From: Anthostomella pinea
Taxonomy: Eukaryota; Ascomycota; Sordariomycetes; Xylariales; Xylariaceae
Assembly: GCA_963556695.1 (NCBI GenBank)
Contig: CAUWAG010000011.1
Coordinates: 1-64,000 of the forward strand
Reading direction: 5' to 3'
DNA: 64,000 nucleotides
A program made the translations under genes and the position numbers. This document shows positions 1 through 10,055 of the stretch, one piece after another (within the stretch, counting starts at the first letter, position 1; each line of letters begins with the position of its first letter). The notes under the pieces are model-generated. The model worked only from the letters and a program-made list of their open reading frames with translations, made no database searches and had not been told where the DNA came from.

Positions 1-176
1 ATTTAACGTGGGGGTAGCTCCTCAGTAGTGCAAACCACGCCTCCCAGAGCCTCTGCATCACAGGGTTGTGGAGGTCTCAAGATAATAAGTACAGTCAGTC
101 CCGCTCACGGGCCCATCCCCGTTGTTGCGGCGGTATGACCTTGGGGTCATCCATCTGGTCCTTCAAGGAAGGCTAT

Positions 177-3100
177 CTATCGGGGGCAGATTGTTGAAAA
201 GAACTTGCTCTTCTCCACGAATTTTGCCCATTCTGTGCTCCTCTCCCCTAAGTATTGTAAACAAGCTGCCCTAGGCGAATGCCTAGGCAGTAGCCGATTT
301 TTCCCCAGCCTCTTACAAAAGAAAATGTGTTGTGGTGTTTTTTTCTCACCACAGCTGCAGTGATCATTTGAGTCTGTGTGCCCAAAGCGTTCATGGTATC
401 TGGCAAAGTCGCCATGTCCAGATCTGGCCGCTAGAAGTCTGTGTAAAGTACTCCTCTTAAAAGATATAAGGTCTCTTTCAGTTACTGCATGTGAGTATAC
501 TTCTTGATACCTAGATTCAGATTGGTCTTTCCACCATTGGTTGAACTCTTTCTTGCCCTGTCTTTTGAGATCTCTCTTGACCCAAGAGATTGTAGGAAGA
601 TTTGTTGTGTCTGTTTCCAGCATGGCACCCTCTTTTGCTAGTGTGTCGGCAGCTTCGTTGCCATCAATATCTCTGTGTCCAGGAATCCATTTGACGGTCA
701 CTCCAGGAGTGTGTGCTGTGGCAAGTTCTTGAAATCGTAGAAAAATGTTTTGTGATGTCTCGGGTGGAGTTCCATTGAGCCCATCTACCACTGACGTGTT
801 GTCCAGGCAGACATATAGCTGTTTTCCGTGTCCAATTGCCCTGGCTGCTGCAAGACCTTGGAGAGCACCATGGACTTCAGCATCTACTACTTCTGCTTGT
901 AGAAGTCTGCCCCTTCCCCGGTATACTTCTTGTGTAGTGCCGCCTTTCCTGATGGTATAACCCCATCCAGTGCGGATTGTGCCTTGGTCATCCAACTGTG
1001 ATCCATCTGAGTAGATGACAAGGTCAGTGTTCACGTTTCTCTCTTGTAACCATTGCTTGAAGAGCTCTGTTTCTTTGTCTTTGTCTTTGCGGATTGGGCG
1101 CTTCTTCCATGATGGCCTGGTAAGTATTGGTCTCTGGAAGTCAGGGACTAGCTGGAAGCTCCTTTGTAGCCTTGTTGGATCCTTGCGAGCTTGTATTTGG
1201 AGCCTGCCAACCAGAGGGTGTCTCTGATCTATTCGACCTAGTCGGAGGCCGTGACGTCGTCTTATTGTCTCTGCAAGAACTCCTGCTGGGGGAATCTGCG
1301 ATTCAAAGTGTAAGATATGTCCAGGGTGTGTTTTCCAGACTGGCAAGATAGCCCTGATCGCCGTTCGTAGTACGGCATCTATTGTTCCAAGAAGCCCCTT
1401 AATGCGACATGCTGATGTCTCACCTAAGCTCCCAGCTTTCTCGATTCCTGGGTACCAGGCCTCCAGGCCATGTGTGAGAATAGGAATAACACAAGCTTTC
1501 ACAGCCCTCTTGGTTGACTTTACTGGAAGTCCTTTGACTGTGTTGCATAGTCCTCGAAGGTGATTTGCTACCCTACTAGCTTTCTTGGCCCAGTAAGAAA
1601 CATGGTCTTTGAAGTTTAGTTTCCTATCCAGAAGGACACCTAGCCATCGCATGGAATGCTTAGCTGTTTTGTTCATTGTTCCGTGGCAAACTGGGGGATT
1701 GTCTGAGTTCTTTTTGCGTGAGAAGTGCATGATCTCGGTTTTGTCGGGATCAAATTCAATAGCATTGTTATGTCCCCATTGGTTGAGTAAATGAAGGTTT
1801 TCAGAAGCCTCTGTAGCTGTTTCTTCAAGGTTCTTTCCAATGCAGAGTGTTGCTAGGTCATCTGCATATCCAAAGCGTCTTCTTTTCATGCCAAGTCGGG
1901 CACAGATTGGCTCTGTATACAGCATGTAGAGGATTGGAGAGACTGGTGAGCCTTGTGGGAGCCCACAAGTGAGAGCTTTTATATCGGTCACAGTACCTTC
2001 AAACCGAACTCTTGCGGACCGCTCGGACATGAACGACTGGACCCATCTTATGAGAAAGCCTGGCCAGCCCTGTTCTCTCATGCGAACCACCAGCCGTCCC
2101 ATTAGGGCAGCATCAAAGGCCCCTTTCACATCTGATGTGACTACCGTTGCAACGAGGCCTTGGTCAGGGGCTGGCTCAATATCGTGTATGAGTGCAGCTA
2201 CCAGGTCAGTGGCAGAGCGCTTTGGTAGAGCTCCAAAATGTTGTGGGGCTAGAATTCCAAGTTTGACAACAAACCAGGTAATTCTTTTCGCAATGAGTCG
2301 TTCTAGGCCTTTGCCAAGACATGACAGTAGCGATATTGGTCTGTAGGCCCTGGGATTGGAGTAGTCTTTCTTTCCTGGTTTTGGGATCATCACCACCTCA
2401 GCTACTTTGAATGGTTTAGGGTGGTGTCCAATCAGTAGGCAGGTCTGGAAAAGGGCTCTGATATGTTCACCAATGACTGGCCAGCAAGCTTTCAGAATCC
2501 GTACTGTGAGGGTATCTACTCCCGGGGAGTTGCTCTTGGTTCCTAAAGTGCACCCTTCAGCCTCTTCCAGTCCGACGTGGTATTCAAGGGGGATGTATGG
2601 CTTGGGTTGTATGATCTGAGCGGACCAGGGGTCGATGATATCGTTGTCTGAGGTACTTCGTTCAAGCGTGGCTGAGCGTAATGCATTTGCCTTGCTCTCT
2701 TGTGACTCGAATATTTGGTCTCCTATGATGATTATTGGAGGGGAACGCAATCCTGCTGATAACTTGTGCCAAGAGACGATTCTGTATAGGTCCTTTGGCT
2801 CAGTTGCTGAATTGATTAGAGTCTGCCAGTCCTCTCTCGGAGCTTTCCCAACCACGCCGCGAAATTCCCGTCGGGCTGAATTCCGTCCTTCGTGGCTTGT
2901 AGTCTGTTTGGAAAGGGCCCTGTATGTCTGAACAGCTGCTTTGCAGTCATCATTCCACCAAGCAGTGGGCCTAGATTGACGGGGCCTCTTGCCCACTGTC
3001 CTAATACAGCCTTGGATCATGTTGATCAGGCTTTGTGTAAAATGGTCCACCTGGCCAGGGGATGCACCCAGCTGGGGGAGTTCATGAATCCTGGTTTGGA

Positions 3101-3872
3101 CATTATCTGCCAGCTCCTGTAGTTTATCGTCCGGTACTATCCAATGATTGGCCTTGGGTACTGGGTTCAGATCTCCCTGGATTGGAATTACTATTCGTAA
3201 TGTCTCATGATCTAAGGTGCACTGAAGTGCATCATTGACTGAGGCTTCAGCCATGGGGACATCAGAGAACACCAGATCTAGTACATTTCCGTCATCATGT
3301 GTCGGGACATCTGGTTCAGAAATCAGATCCAGTCCATGGTCTGCCATAGTTTGTGCAAGTATAGCACCACCATGATATCCTGGATTGCTTGAGTCCCAGG
3401 ATGTGTCGCCAGCATTGAAATCTCCAGCTATAACGCAGCCAAAAGGTGGAGTCCATACTTCCAGAATGTCATCCACTTCCTGTGGGTTGTCACATGGCCG
3501 GTAGACACTGGCAAATGTAATGCCTTGTACCTTGACCCAGGTGATGTCTCGTGTAGCATAGGGCCGAAGTTGATCCGCTTGAAGGTATTTTCTCACATAG
3601 ATGAGAGATCTGGGCCGTGTACTGTCGCTGTCCCAGGAATCCACTGGGGAGTATATATCGTAATTGGGGTGTGTCTTTACTCCCATTCTCCTGCCTGGTG
3701 GTATGCCAACCCAGGGCTCTTGCATCAGAATGATGTCTGCTTGTTCTCCTTTATAGTCAGCCAGGTTGATGGCTAACTCTGTAGGGCCTGCACTCTTTTG
3801 TCCCCCTGCTGTATTCACAGAATGGATGACTAGATGCCCGTGTCGATGTGTTTCGTTTGATGTACCTAACAT
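177..3872 (-). CDS. LINE ORF2: endonuclease, reverse transcriptase, RNase H
   Basis: Open polyprotein of 1231 residues. An APE-type endonuclease covers roughly residues 12-235 (seen as QEPW, GDFNAGD and LDLVF). The reverse transcriptase follows at about 480-760, with DVKGAFD and the active-site FGYADD. An RNase H lies near 940-1075 (YSDGSQ, then GNEAADTLAKEG). The C-terminal Cys/His motif HCSCGEKK...HIFFC is intact. The endonuclease motif usually read as SDH is LDH here, a change that a C-to-T transition would produce and that may weaken nicking. The start codon overlaps the end of ORF1 by 7 nt (ATGTTAG), as in copy 2, which suggests termination-reinitiation. The protein would copy element RNA at a nicked chromosomal target. 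Confidence 0.9.
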   Translation of the reverse strand: MLGTSNETHRHGHLVIHSVNTAGGQKSAGPTELAINLADYKGEQADIILMQEPWVGIPPGRRMGVKTHPNYDIYSPVDSWDSDSTRPRSLIYVRKYLQADQLRPYATRDITWVKVQGITFASVYRPCDNPQEVDDILEVWTPPFGCVIAGDFNAGDTSWDSSNPGYHGGAILAQTMADHGLDLISEPDVPTHDDGNVLDLVFSDVPMAEASVNDALQCTLDHETLRIVIPIQGDLNPVPKANHWIVPDDKLQELADNVQTRIHELPQLGASPGQVDHFTQSLINMIQGCIRTVGKRPRQSRPTAWWNDDCKAAVQTYRALSKQTTSHEGRNSARREFRGVVGKAPREDWQTLINSATEPKDLYRIVSWHKLSAGLRSPPIIIIGDQIFESQESKANALRSATLERSTSDNDIIDPWSAQIIQPKPYIPLEYHVGLEEAEGCTLGTKSNSPGVDTLTVRILKACWPVIGEHIRALFQTCLLIGHHPKPFKVAEVVMIPKPGKKDYSNPRAYRPISLLSCLGKGLERLIAKRITWFVVKLGILAPQHFGALPKRSATDLVAALIHDIEPAPDQGLVATVVTSDVKGAFDAALMGRLVVRMREQGWPGFLIRWVQSFMSERSARVRFEGTVTDIKALTCGLPQGSPVSPILYMLYTEPICARLGMKRRRFGYADDLATLCIGKNLEETATEASENLHLLNQWGHNNAIEFDPDKTEIMHFSRKKNSDNPPVCHGTMNKTAKHSMRWLGVLLDRKLNFKDHVSYWAKKASRVANHLRGLCNTVKGLPVKSTKRAVKACVIPILTHGLEAWYPGIEKAGSLGETSACRIKGLLGTIDAVLRTAIRAILPVWKTHPGHILHFESQIPPAGVLAETIRRRHGLRLGRIDQRHPLVGRLQIQARKDPTRLQRSFQLVPDFQRPILTRPSWKKRPIRKDKDKETELFKQWLQERNVNTDLVIYSDGSQLDDQGTIRTGWGYTIRKGGTTQEVYRGRGRLLQAEVVDAEVHGALQGLAAARAIGHGKQLYVCLDNTSVVDGLNGTPPETSQNIFLRFQELATAHTPGVTVKWIPGHRDIDGNEAADTLAKEGAMLETDTTNLPTISWVKRDLKRQGKKEFNQWWKDQSESRYQEVYSHAVTERDLISFKRSTLHRLLAARSGHGDFARYHERFGHTDSNDHCSCGEKKTPQHIFFCKRLGKNRLLPRHSPRAACLQYLGERSTEWAKFVEKSKFFSTICPR

Positions 3873-5493
3873 TGACTGACAACAATGGTATCGGCATCTC
3901 TGGGATGAGTTGTATCTGTTGTGTCGATTTGCATTGTGGTGTCTTTGTTATTATTGCTAGGTGTTGACCCAGCTTGGTTTCTGCCTGCTTCGTTGAAGGC
4001 CTTGGATCTGGCTCTTTCTCCGGCTAGCCTTATTTCCTGGATTTGCTCCCATGTGTGCTTATGGATGGTACCTTTCACAACCTTGGGGCGGGCAGGGCAT
4101 TTGTCGAAGTTGGCAGCATGAGGTCCTTTGCAGTTGACACACTTTGGGATTGAATGTTTTTCGCACTCTCCCTGGTGTACTGTGTTGGCGCAGTGTGCAC
4201 ATACTTGCTTTTTCCGCATCGGTAATTCCTACCATGGTATCTGAAGCAGCTTGCACACTGGTGAACCTTGGGGGTGTGTTGAATATGCCTTGAGGTCATT
4301 GAGTGGGCAAAAAGCGTGAATGGTTTCCTTGCTGCACTGGGCAGAGAGATTATCCATGTAGTTTCTGGATCAGAATCAATCGTGTTCTTTGAGAGTATGC
4401 ACCTCAGAGGTCTGTCGCCTGTTTGGGCTTCAACTTCATCGGCAACAACAGTGCTAAGTAATATCGATTGTGAACCCTTCTGCACTGATGACCTTTCTTG
4501 GGCATCCATTGACCTTGTAATGATGCCAGACTGTGTGGGTCTCAATCTTTTGTGCCTTGAGAATGTCGGCAATTTCTTCTTGGAAAGCCAGAAGCTTAGC
4601 CTGAGTTTGGCTTGTCCCTTGGGTGTAAGGTAAAACCAGAAGGACATCGTGTCACTTCTCTAAGCTCCTGAGGGTGGAGCTTTAGTCGTTTGTTCAGTGT
4701 AGACTTGATTCCATAAGGCTCTAGGTGGCTATTATCCATGCGGACAAAGACCCGGAGATCATCCTGCTTCTTCTTCAGTTGGTTGGCAGTGATAAGGGCG
4801 CCAGGCTGTGTTTTCTTTATGGTAGTGTTGACTGTCCATGGATGCTGTCGCCTTGGCCAGAGGAGACAGCTTGGGCGAAGGTCATGGTGGGCTTCCCTAT
4901 CCCTATCCCGCCAGGAGTGGTCTTTCTTTTGGGCAGATCTCGGGTTTCCAGCCACTCGTTCAGGCATTTAGGGGAGAAAGCGCTGAACTCCTTGGCATGA
5001 GAGTATAGTTCGGTTCCAGCTTTTTCCAGTGTCTTATCCACTGCTGCAGCACACTCTTGAAACATTGTCATCCTGGCTTCATAGAGATGCTTGTCTTTAG
5101 CCAGTATTTTGGCTACTTGGTCCTGGCACTTTGAGGAAGAGACCTTGTTCCCTATCTGCTCCCTCCAATGGCTTGGTCTGTAGGAGATTTCGTTTGATTG
5201 AGGTACTTCCATATCAATGATGCTGCTAGTATTAATATTTCGGGATTTTCCTTTCAGAGGGGAAACAATGGTGAAGTCAGCCTCAGAGACTTGTGACGGG
5301 CTGCTGTTGATGTCGTCGAGCAGTGCCTGCGGCGGAGCTTGCTTGGGGTTGCCGGGCCATATGTTCTTTTAGGGACCGGGGATTTGAGCACGCCGCCAGT
5401 AGTCGTCTTTGATACGGCCACTGGCGTATTTGGGGGGCCTATCGTGAAGGGGTGCCATCCAGCTTGTGAGAAAAACTTTCTGCGCCTTGGCAA
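3866..5493 (-). pseudogene. LINE ORF1 (gag-like, zinc knuckles), frameshifted
   Basis: The same protein as the intact 525-residue ORF1 at 21371-22948, but spread over at least four frames (pieces at 3866-4219, 4075-4647, 4596-4967, 4817-5212 and 5254-5493). One visible cause is an extra base near 4210, in the codons before the second zinc knuckle. The three C-x2-C...H...C knuckles are still recognisable. The damage is small indels rather than RIP-type stops, so the copy probably died recently. It could move only if ORF1 protein came from another copy. Confidence 0.8.
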
Positions 5494-5590
5494 GGATAGT
5501 CAGGTACTGAAATAAATGCCTGTTTTAGTGCAGATATAGAGGTTGCGCCCTAACAGCGGGGCGCCAAAGAAAAATAGTTGTTTTTGGTAA

Positions 5591-6170
5591 GTGCGTGTGT
5601 CCGACCTTGTTTGGGGCGTCTCTGCCCTTGGTTGTATGACCCGCAGCTCGTATTTCCCAGAGTGTCTACCCTTGCGATAATGAAATAGTCAATTATATAT
5701 TGCATAACATCTTTTTAAATGACGGCATTCTCTCTGCACCCCTGGAACCCCGACCCATCAAGTGGTCTCGTAGATCCTTGTGAGTTCTCGGTAGTGATGG
5801 GAGCTCGCTCCGGTGTATTCTAGCTCCACTAGCAAGTTTTCTTTTGAGCCTCTCAAGGTCTGAAGATCCCGGGGCAAGCTGATTTGTCCAGTTCCTGTAC
5901 TATCAGTGTGTCGTTTTGGACGGTTTGCCATCCGGTGTCAAACAGCGTGTATTATGGTTGATCTTGTTGAGAGTGTGTATTCTGGTTGATCTTGTTGAGC
6001 TACAGGGCCCGAAATTGCCCTAGAACCCCGTCGGTGCACCGCCACCTCCCTGAACACCACTGTGGCTTGCGTGCCATTTGACACACCCCTTTTAGACGAC
6101 AGCGTCATCTAACCCATCTAATAAGGTCGGTTCAGGGCAGAATTCAAGGTCTCCGTGACTCGCAAAGCCA
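5591..6170. other. Unassigned spacer with a short tandem repeat
   Basis: No convincing coding sequence. A 28-bp unit containing GGTTGATCTTGTTGAG occurs twice in tandem at 5947-6000. The stretch lies between the 5' end of LINE copy 1 and the copia relic, and is probably degraded transposon sequence. Confidence 0.5.
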
Positions 6171-6317
6171 CCCTCTTTTGCTAGTACGTCAGCAGCTTCG
6201 TTGCCATCGATATCTATGTGTCCAGGGATCCACTTGACGGTCACCCCAGGAGTGTGTGCTGTGGCGAGTTCTTGGAATCGTAGAAAAATGATCTGTGATG
6301 TCTCGGGTGGAGTCCCA
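6171..6317 (-). repeat. Internal LINE fragment (RNase H region)
   Basis: About 147 bp closely match 629-775 of LINE copy 1. They encode the RNase H segment from TPPETSQ through WIPGH to AADVLAKEG. The fragment has neither a LINE 3' end nor an A-rich tail, and it is embedded in a copia relic, so ordinary 5'-truncated insertion does not explain it. Recombination or template switching is more likely. Confidence 0.8.
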
Positions 6318-6651
6318 TACCTTGATGGGAAGCGCCAGGCCCTGTTGGCTTGCAATACGACATGGTTATAGCCTTTCTCAACAGCAGATTCTGACGAGTA
6401 CGAGATCTACTGTATGCAACCCCAGGGCTCCTCTGATGGAACCAAGCGCGTTTGGAAGCTCAACCAAGCTCTGTATGGCCCTCGCAAGGCTCCCCTGTGG
6501 TGGTTTGAGACCCTTGTCAAAGTCATGAAGGACGCTGGGATTCGTCCCCATGTCAACAGAGATGTGTCTCTTCAAGCATGAGAAGCTGGGCGTACTGGTT
6601 CTTATCTATGTGGACGACATCCTGGTCGCTGGTCCTACCTTGAAGGATTGT

Positions 6652-6686
6652 ACACGTTAATACAAAACAAACAACAAACAAACAAA
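6652..6686 (+). repeat. 35-bp LINE stub with 13-bp target duplication
   Basis: The insert consists of the last bases of the Tad1-like element (CACGTTAATAC) plus its AAAC-repeat tail. It is flanked by perfect direct repeats CTTGAAGGATTGT at 6639-6651 and 6687-6699. The same 3' terminus and tail end the full-length copy at 26800-26838. It is a severely 5'-truncated insertion into copia RT just after the YVDD motif. Confidence 0.9.
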
Positions 6687-7367
6687 CTTGAAGGATTGTG
6701 AGACCCGTTCGTGACCTCTTGGCCGCTCACTTTGAGCTCAAAGGAGATGAGATTGATATCCAAGTTCCTTGGACTCCGAATTCGACGGAACCTTGATACG
6801 AATCGGGTGTTCATTGACCAAGAGGAATACGTCAAGAAGATTGTGTCCAAGTACGGCGAGGAGACCACCAAGTACACGGGAACACCCTGGAAGACAGACA
6901 CTGTGATTCCGCCTTCCTGGGAATCAGTTTCAGACGTTCTGAAGAAGCGTTATCTCAAACAGACTGGTTCCCTCAACTACGCCTCCACTAATACACGCCC
7001 TGACATCGTGAAGACCGTCAGCACGTTGTGTGAGGCCAATTCCAACCCTTGAAGACCCACTTGGAGATACTCAAGCATCTCTGGCGTTACTTGGCCAACA
7101 CTGCGTCCTTTGGCATCACCCTGGGAGGAAAACACCCAATCGGCGACCGGAAGATCAGAATCTGGGCGGACGCTGCATTTGCAGACGTTCTAGGCTCCAT
7201 AAAGTCAACAGGGGCGCATATCGCCTTCGTCTGTGGTGGTCTCATTTACTGGAAATCCCAAGAAACAACTGCTTGTGGTCACCAGCAGTACAGAGGCAGA
7301 ATTCATCAACCTCACGCCTGATCGTCTTACAGCCATCTGGATTGCCAAATTGCTGGAGGAACTAGGC

Positions 7368-7624
7368 TGTGGATCCCAAGCACGTGATCCATATCAGGTA
7401 TCAGGCATGACCCCGCCAACAGGCAGTCGTCAGGTCTGCAGGGTTGCCTGGCCAGATGCCCATGGCAACAGGTATCTATTAGGCTACCAACAGGTATATA
7501 GATACATCAGGATTAGCTCCCTCCCACCTCCTGATCTTAGACAAGCACCCACCCGATAGACAGACCAATCATAACCGAGACCTGTGATAGATCTGTTCGT
7601 TGGTGACGCTACCCAAAAGGCACA
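7368..7624 (+). repeat. Solo gypsy LTR inserted in copia RNase H
   Basis: A 257-bp block runs from TGTGGATCC to AAGGCACA and is flanked by AGGC on both sides (7364-7367 and 7625-7628). The same ends, and an internal GACAGACCAATCA-type block, occur in the LTR at 9856-10055, which follows a gypsy integrase and a polypurine tract. The copia frame reads on (ELG then YKQPKP) once the block and one AGGC are ignored. Confidence 0.85.
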
Positions 7625-8131
7625 AGGCTACAAGCAACCCAAGCCAATGGTACCGGTACTTCACACGGATTCCGCAAATGCCAGAGCTAATGCTCTCAAC
7701 CCTCTGAATGCAGCTAGAACCCGCCATATTGGTAAGCGCTACAAGTGTATCATCAACCGAGTCCAGATGGGATACTTCACGATCGTACAGGTGGGTACAA
7801 ATGACATGATTGCAGACGAGTTTGACGAAGCCGTTGAACAAGGAGAAGCATCAGGCATTCCTTAGACAGCTCGGATTGGGTTACTGCCAATGGTAGGCAA
7901 CCCTTATTCTCATTTGTGGTTAATTTGCGCTGTTTCAGCAAGTCAGGACTATGGGAGAGACGTCTAAAAACACAAGTGATAAATATGATGAAAAGAGGTG
8001 AATGGGGGTTATCTTGCTATGAAGGCAGATTTCATGCTCAACACCAACAAATGTACGTATTATGGAGCCACATACAGTTGTGATGGCTTCACTTTGCTGC
8101 TTCTCAGCAGTTGTAGTGGCCAACGGGGGTG

Positions 8132-8410
8132 TGTTGCGTGGTCAGGTGACCCACTTAGGCTGGCATATTGCCCGCATCCACTGCAGCTGCGCACCACCTC
8201 CAGTCCAACAACAACAACAACAACACCAATACAGCATGTCAGCAACCTGTTGGCCTCCTTGCTGTGCAACATATTCCTCCTATTTCCACTAATAGCTACA
8301 GAATTATCAATAAACTCCGCAACATCCCGCCGTGCCAGAGCTAGCAAATACCGATATCCACAACACCATCCCAACATCCTCCCTTCCTATCCATACTCTT
8401 ATCACAGCAT
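8132..8410 (+). repeat. Probable copia 3' LTR (TGTTGCGTGG family)
   Basis: Starts TGTTGCGTGGTCAGGTGACC directly after a purine-rich run downstream of the copia pol stop. The same start occurs at 12823. It contains a (CAA)n run near 8206-8228. The right end could not be placed; 8410 is a guess. Confidence 0.5.
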
Positions 8411-8530
8411 TGGGGTGGGTAACGGCTTCCTTCCATTCCTGCATGAAGACTTTATCGAGCGTCTAGTAGGTATAATATGTTAGCAGAGAGATTATCAATT
8501 AATTGATACATTTGAAATTAATACCTCTAT

Positions 8531-8650
8531 TTAATCCCGGAGTGCGCATTTGAAGCAGATTGGGTGCTTGCATGTCTCATTCACACACGTTGAGGTACCT
8601 AAAGTATTGTATTGACCGCATTCGTGGCATTCCTAATTGAGGTAACCCAT
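8531..8650 (-). pseudogene. Tiny cysteine-rich (zinc-binding type) protein, one stop codon
   Basis: A 40-codon frame runs from ATG at 8650 to TAA at 8531. Codon 6 is TAG, followed by ECHECGQYNTLGTSTC and ...CKHPICFKC. The spacing of paired cysteines (C-x2-C, C, C-x3-H-x2-C-x2-C) resembles small zinc-binding proteins of fungi. The stop would be TGG (Trp) before a G-to-A change, the kind RIP makes. An alternative is an exon with the TAG as an intron acceptor. Function is unknown. Confidence 0.4.
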
Positions 8651-8928
8651 TGCTATGCAGGTTCATAAAGCAAGCTGGGTTGTGAAGTGTTGGTTGGCCA
8701 AGACGATTAGAGAGTTGGTAGCAGTATGAGGTGAGAGGTTTTGATCAAGACAATTGAAAAGCGGTAATACGAGTCGAGGGGGTGACTTGGTGGCCTTTAT
8801 AATTAGTGAACAAGCAACCCTCGGATCGCATGCATGTTTTTAATCTCCCCAGTCGTCATTCCATTGGATCGTAAGGAGTGGTTGCCAAGTAATATTGCCA
8901 ATTTTAGCACTGCATGATTATATGAACA

Positions 8929-9201
8929 TTACCTGATGAGCCGTGGTAAATTTGACATTGTGGTTAGCGGATTAGCTGCCCGATTCTGAGGTCCTTGCTC
9001 CTGGAAACCCACTGTTGTCCGTGCAAAGTTATCTCTTTGAGGGAGCGTACGAGGGACAGTATCGCCACCGGAGGTGATGAAGGGGATCTCCACGTAACCA
9101 ACACCTTGAGTAGTAACAAGGCCTCCCCCAGTGTTAAAGGGGACGAGATCAGGGTCCATTCCTAAGGCGATAGGGATTCTGGAGAGACACGGAGCGCGCA
9201 A
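8929..9201 (-). pseudogene. Possible copia protease-region relic
   Basis: An open stretch of 90 codons includes DPDLVPFNTGGG and QGVGYVEIPF. The pattern recalls the region after the aspartic protease in copia polyproteins, but the catalytic D-S/T-G is not visible. Nothing else nearby on this strand supports a whole element. Low confidence. Confidence 0.3.
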
Positions 9202-9360
9202 ACAGGCTTGTAAAAGCAGATGCTCGCAAGGCGATGTGGCCAGCTATAAGTGTCCTTTTCTCTTACAGCGGTTACGCTCACGCTTAGTCCACTCTCTTCG
9301 ATTGCGATGAACTAGTGGAACGACAGTGGCTTGAGTCTTGCAGTATCTTCGGTAACTTAT

Positions 9361-9840
9361 ATTCATGAATCTCTTGTTAGGGTTGGGGAATTTGTGTGTC
9401 TTTTTGGGCCGTAGCCACTAGAGTACATAAGGTGATACCTAAGAGCACCAGCTAGACCACGAGGCAACGGCAAGGTTGAACAGGCAAATGGCGATATCAA
9501 GAGCCAGATGTATCGCGAATTCCAAAACCCTAACCCTTTTATGATGGTCCCTGGGCTATTGTGAGCTGCCACGCTGTCAACACGTACAAGGTACGCAGCC
9601 CAGGGGGCATTGAACTGCAAAACAAGTACAATGGCACCAATCTCTTCCCTGCTTACGTACACGATGGCCACCCCGTTCGTTCCTTATGGTACGCGAGCAA
9701 GACCATGCTGGAGAACGATAGAAAACAGCTCGAGAAGATGCTGTTGACTGACGAAGAAGCTCTTCTGGCTGCAGAAACACCAGAAAAGCTCTCCAGGCGT
9801 GAAATTCGTGAATTTGGGAGAGTCGCGGACGACTCTCAAC
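9361..9840 (+). pseudogene. Ty3/gypsy integrase C-terminal relic
   Basis: The end of an integrase core (RPRGNGKVEQANGDIKSQ at about 9450-9510) is followed by a GPY/F-type module (GPWAIVSCHAVNTYKVRSPG). The coding trail continues to about 9840 (FPAYVHDGHPVRSLWYASK, then SRREIREFGR). Part of the sequence between them is missing, and stops lie upstream. A polypurine tract (AGAGGGGGGGGGTAA, 9841-9855) and an LTR follow directly. It is the 3' end of a gypsy element whose 5' part is gone. Confidence 0.75.
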
Positions 9841-9855
9841 AGAGGGGGGGGGTAA

Positions 9856-10055
9856 TGTGGATCCATCCACTGGCATTCAGTGGACTCCACTGTATTCCAG
9901 TGGTTGTCCCATCAGCTGTACTTTAGGTATATATCTACATCCTGGACGGGACCCTCTCCCATCCTGGAAAAACAACAACCTTTCAGAAGACAGACCAATC
10001 ACAACCAAGCCTTGTGATTGATCACCCTTCTGGAAGGCACTACCACGAAGGCACA
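9856..10055 (+). repeat. Gypsy 3' LTR (TGTGGATCC family)
   Basis: A 200-bp block starts TGTGGATCC immediately after the polypurine tract and ends AAGGCACA. It shares ends and an internal block with the solo LTR at 7368-7624, so it identifies that solo LTR as gypsy-derived. Confidence 0.8.

Larger units (their letters stand above)
1..5590 (-). mobile_element. Tad1-like LINE, copy 1, nearly full length
   Basis: Non-LTR retrotransposon read on the minus strand. Its 3' end lies at base 1, so the A-rich tail is outside the window. It matches the plus-strand copy at 21244-26838 almost end to end: the ORF1/ORF2 order, the 3' UTR and the 5' UTR ending near 5590 all agree. ORF2 is open while ORF1 has several small frameshifts. 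An endonuclease, RT and RNase H in one polyprotein, with a zinc-knuckle ORF1, is typical of the fungal Tad1 clade. The 5' boundary is set only by where similarity to copy 2 ends. Confidence 0.88.
6325..8131 (+). mobile_element. Ty1/copia element relic (pol 3' half to LTR boundary)
   Basis: RT sequence is visible at about 6350-6640 (AFLNSRF, then VWKLNQALYG, then the active site LIYVDDILVAG). It continues from 6700 to 7050 through the connection region. RNase H follows from 7049 (RYLANTASFGITLGG, DAAFADV, LIYWKSQ) and ends at 7625-7866 (VLHTDSANARANALNP, stop at 7864-7866). Frameshifts and two insertions break it: a LINE stub at 6652-6686 and a solo LTR at 7368-7624. Removing each insert with one target duplication lets the reading frame continue. 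A purine-rich run (CAACGGGGGTG) just before 8132 fits a polypurine tract at a 3' LTR. Confidence 0.85.

Noticed and set aside
8206..8228. CAA trinucleotide run as a possible functional repeat
   Set aside because: Short microsatellite inside a probable LTR; nothing further supports a role.
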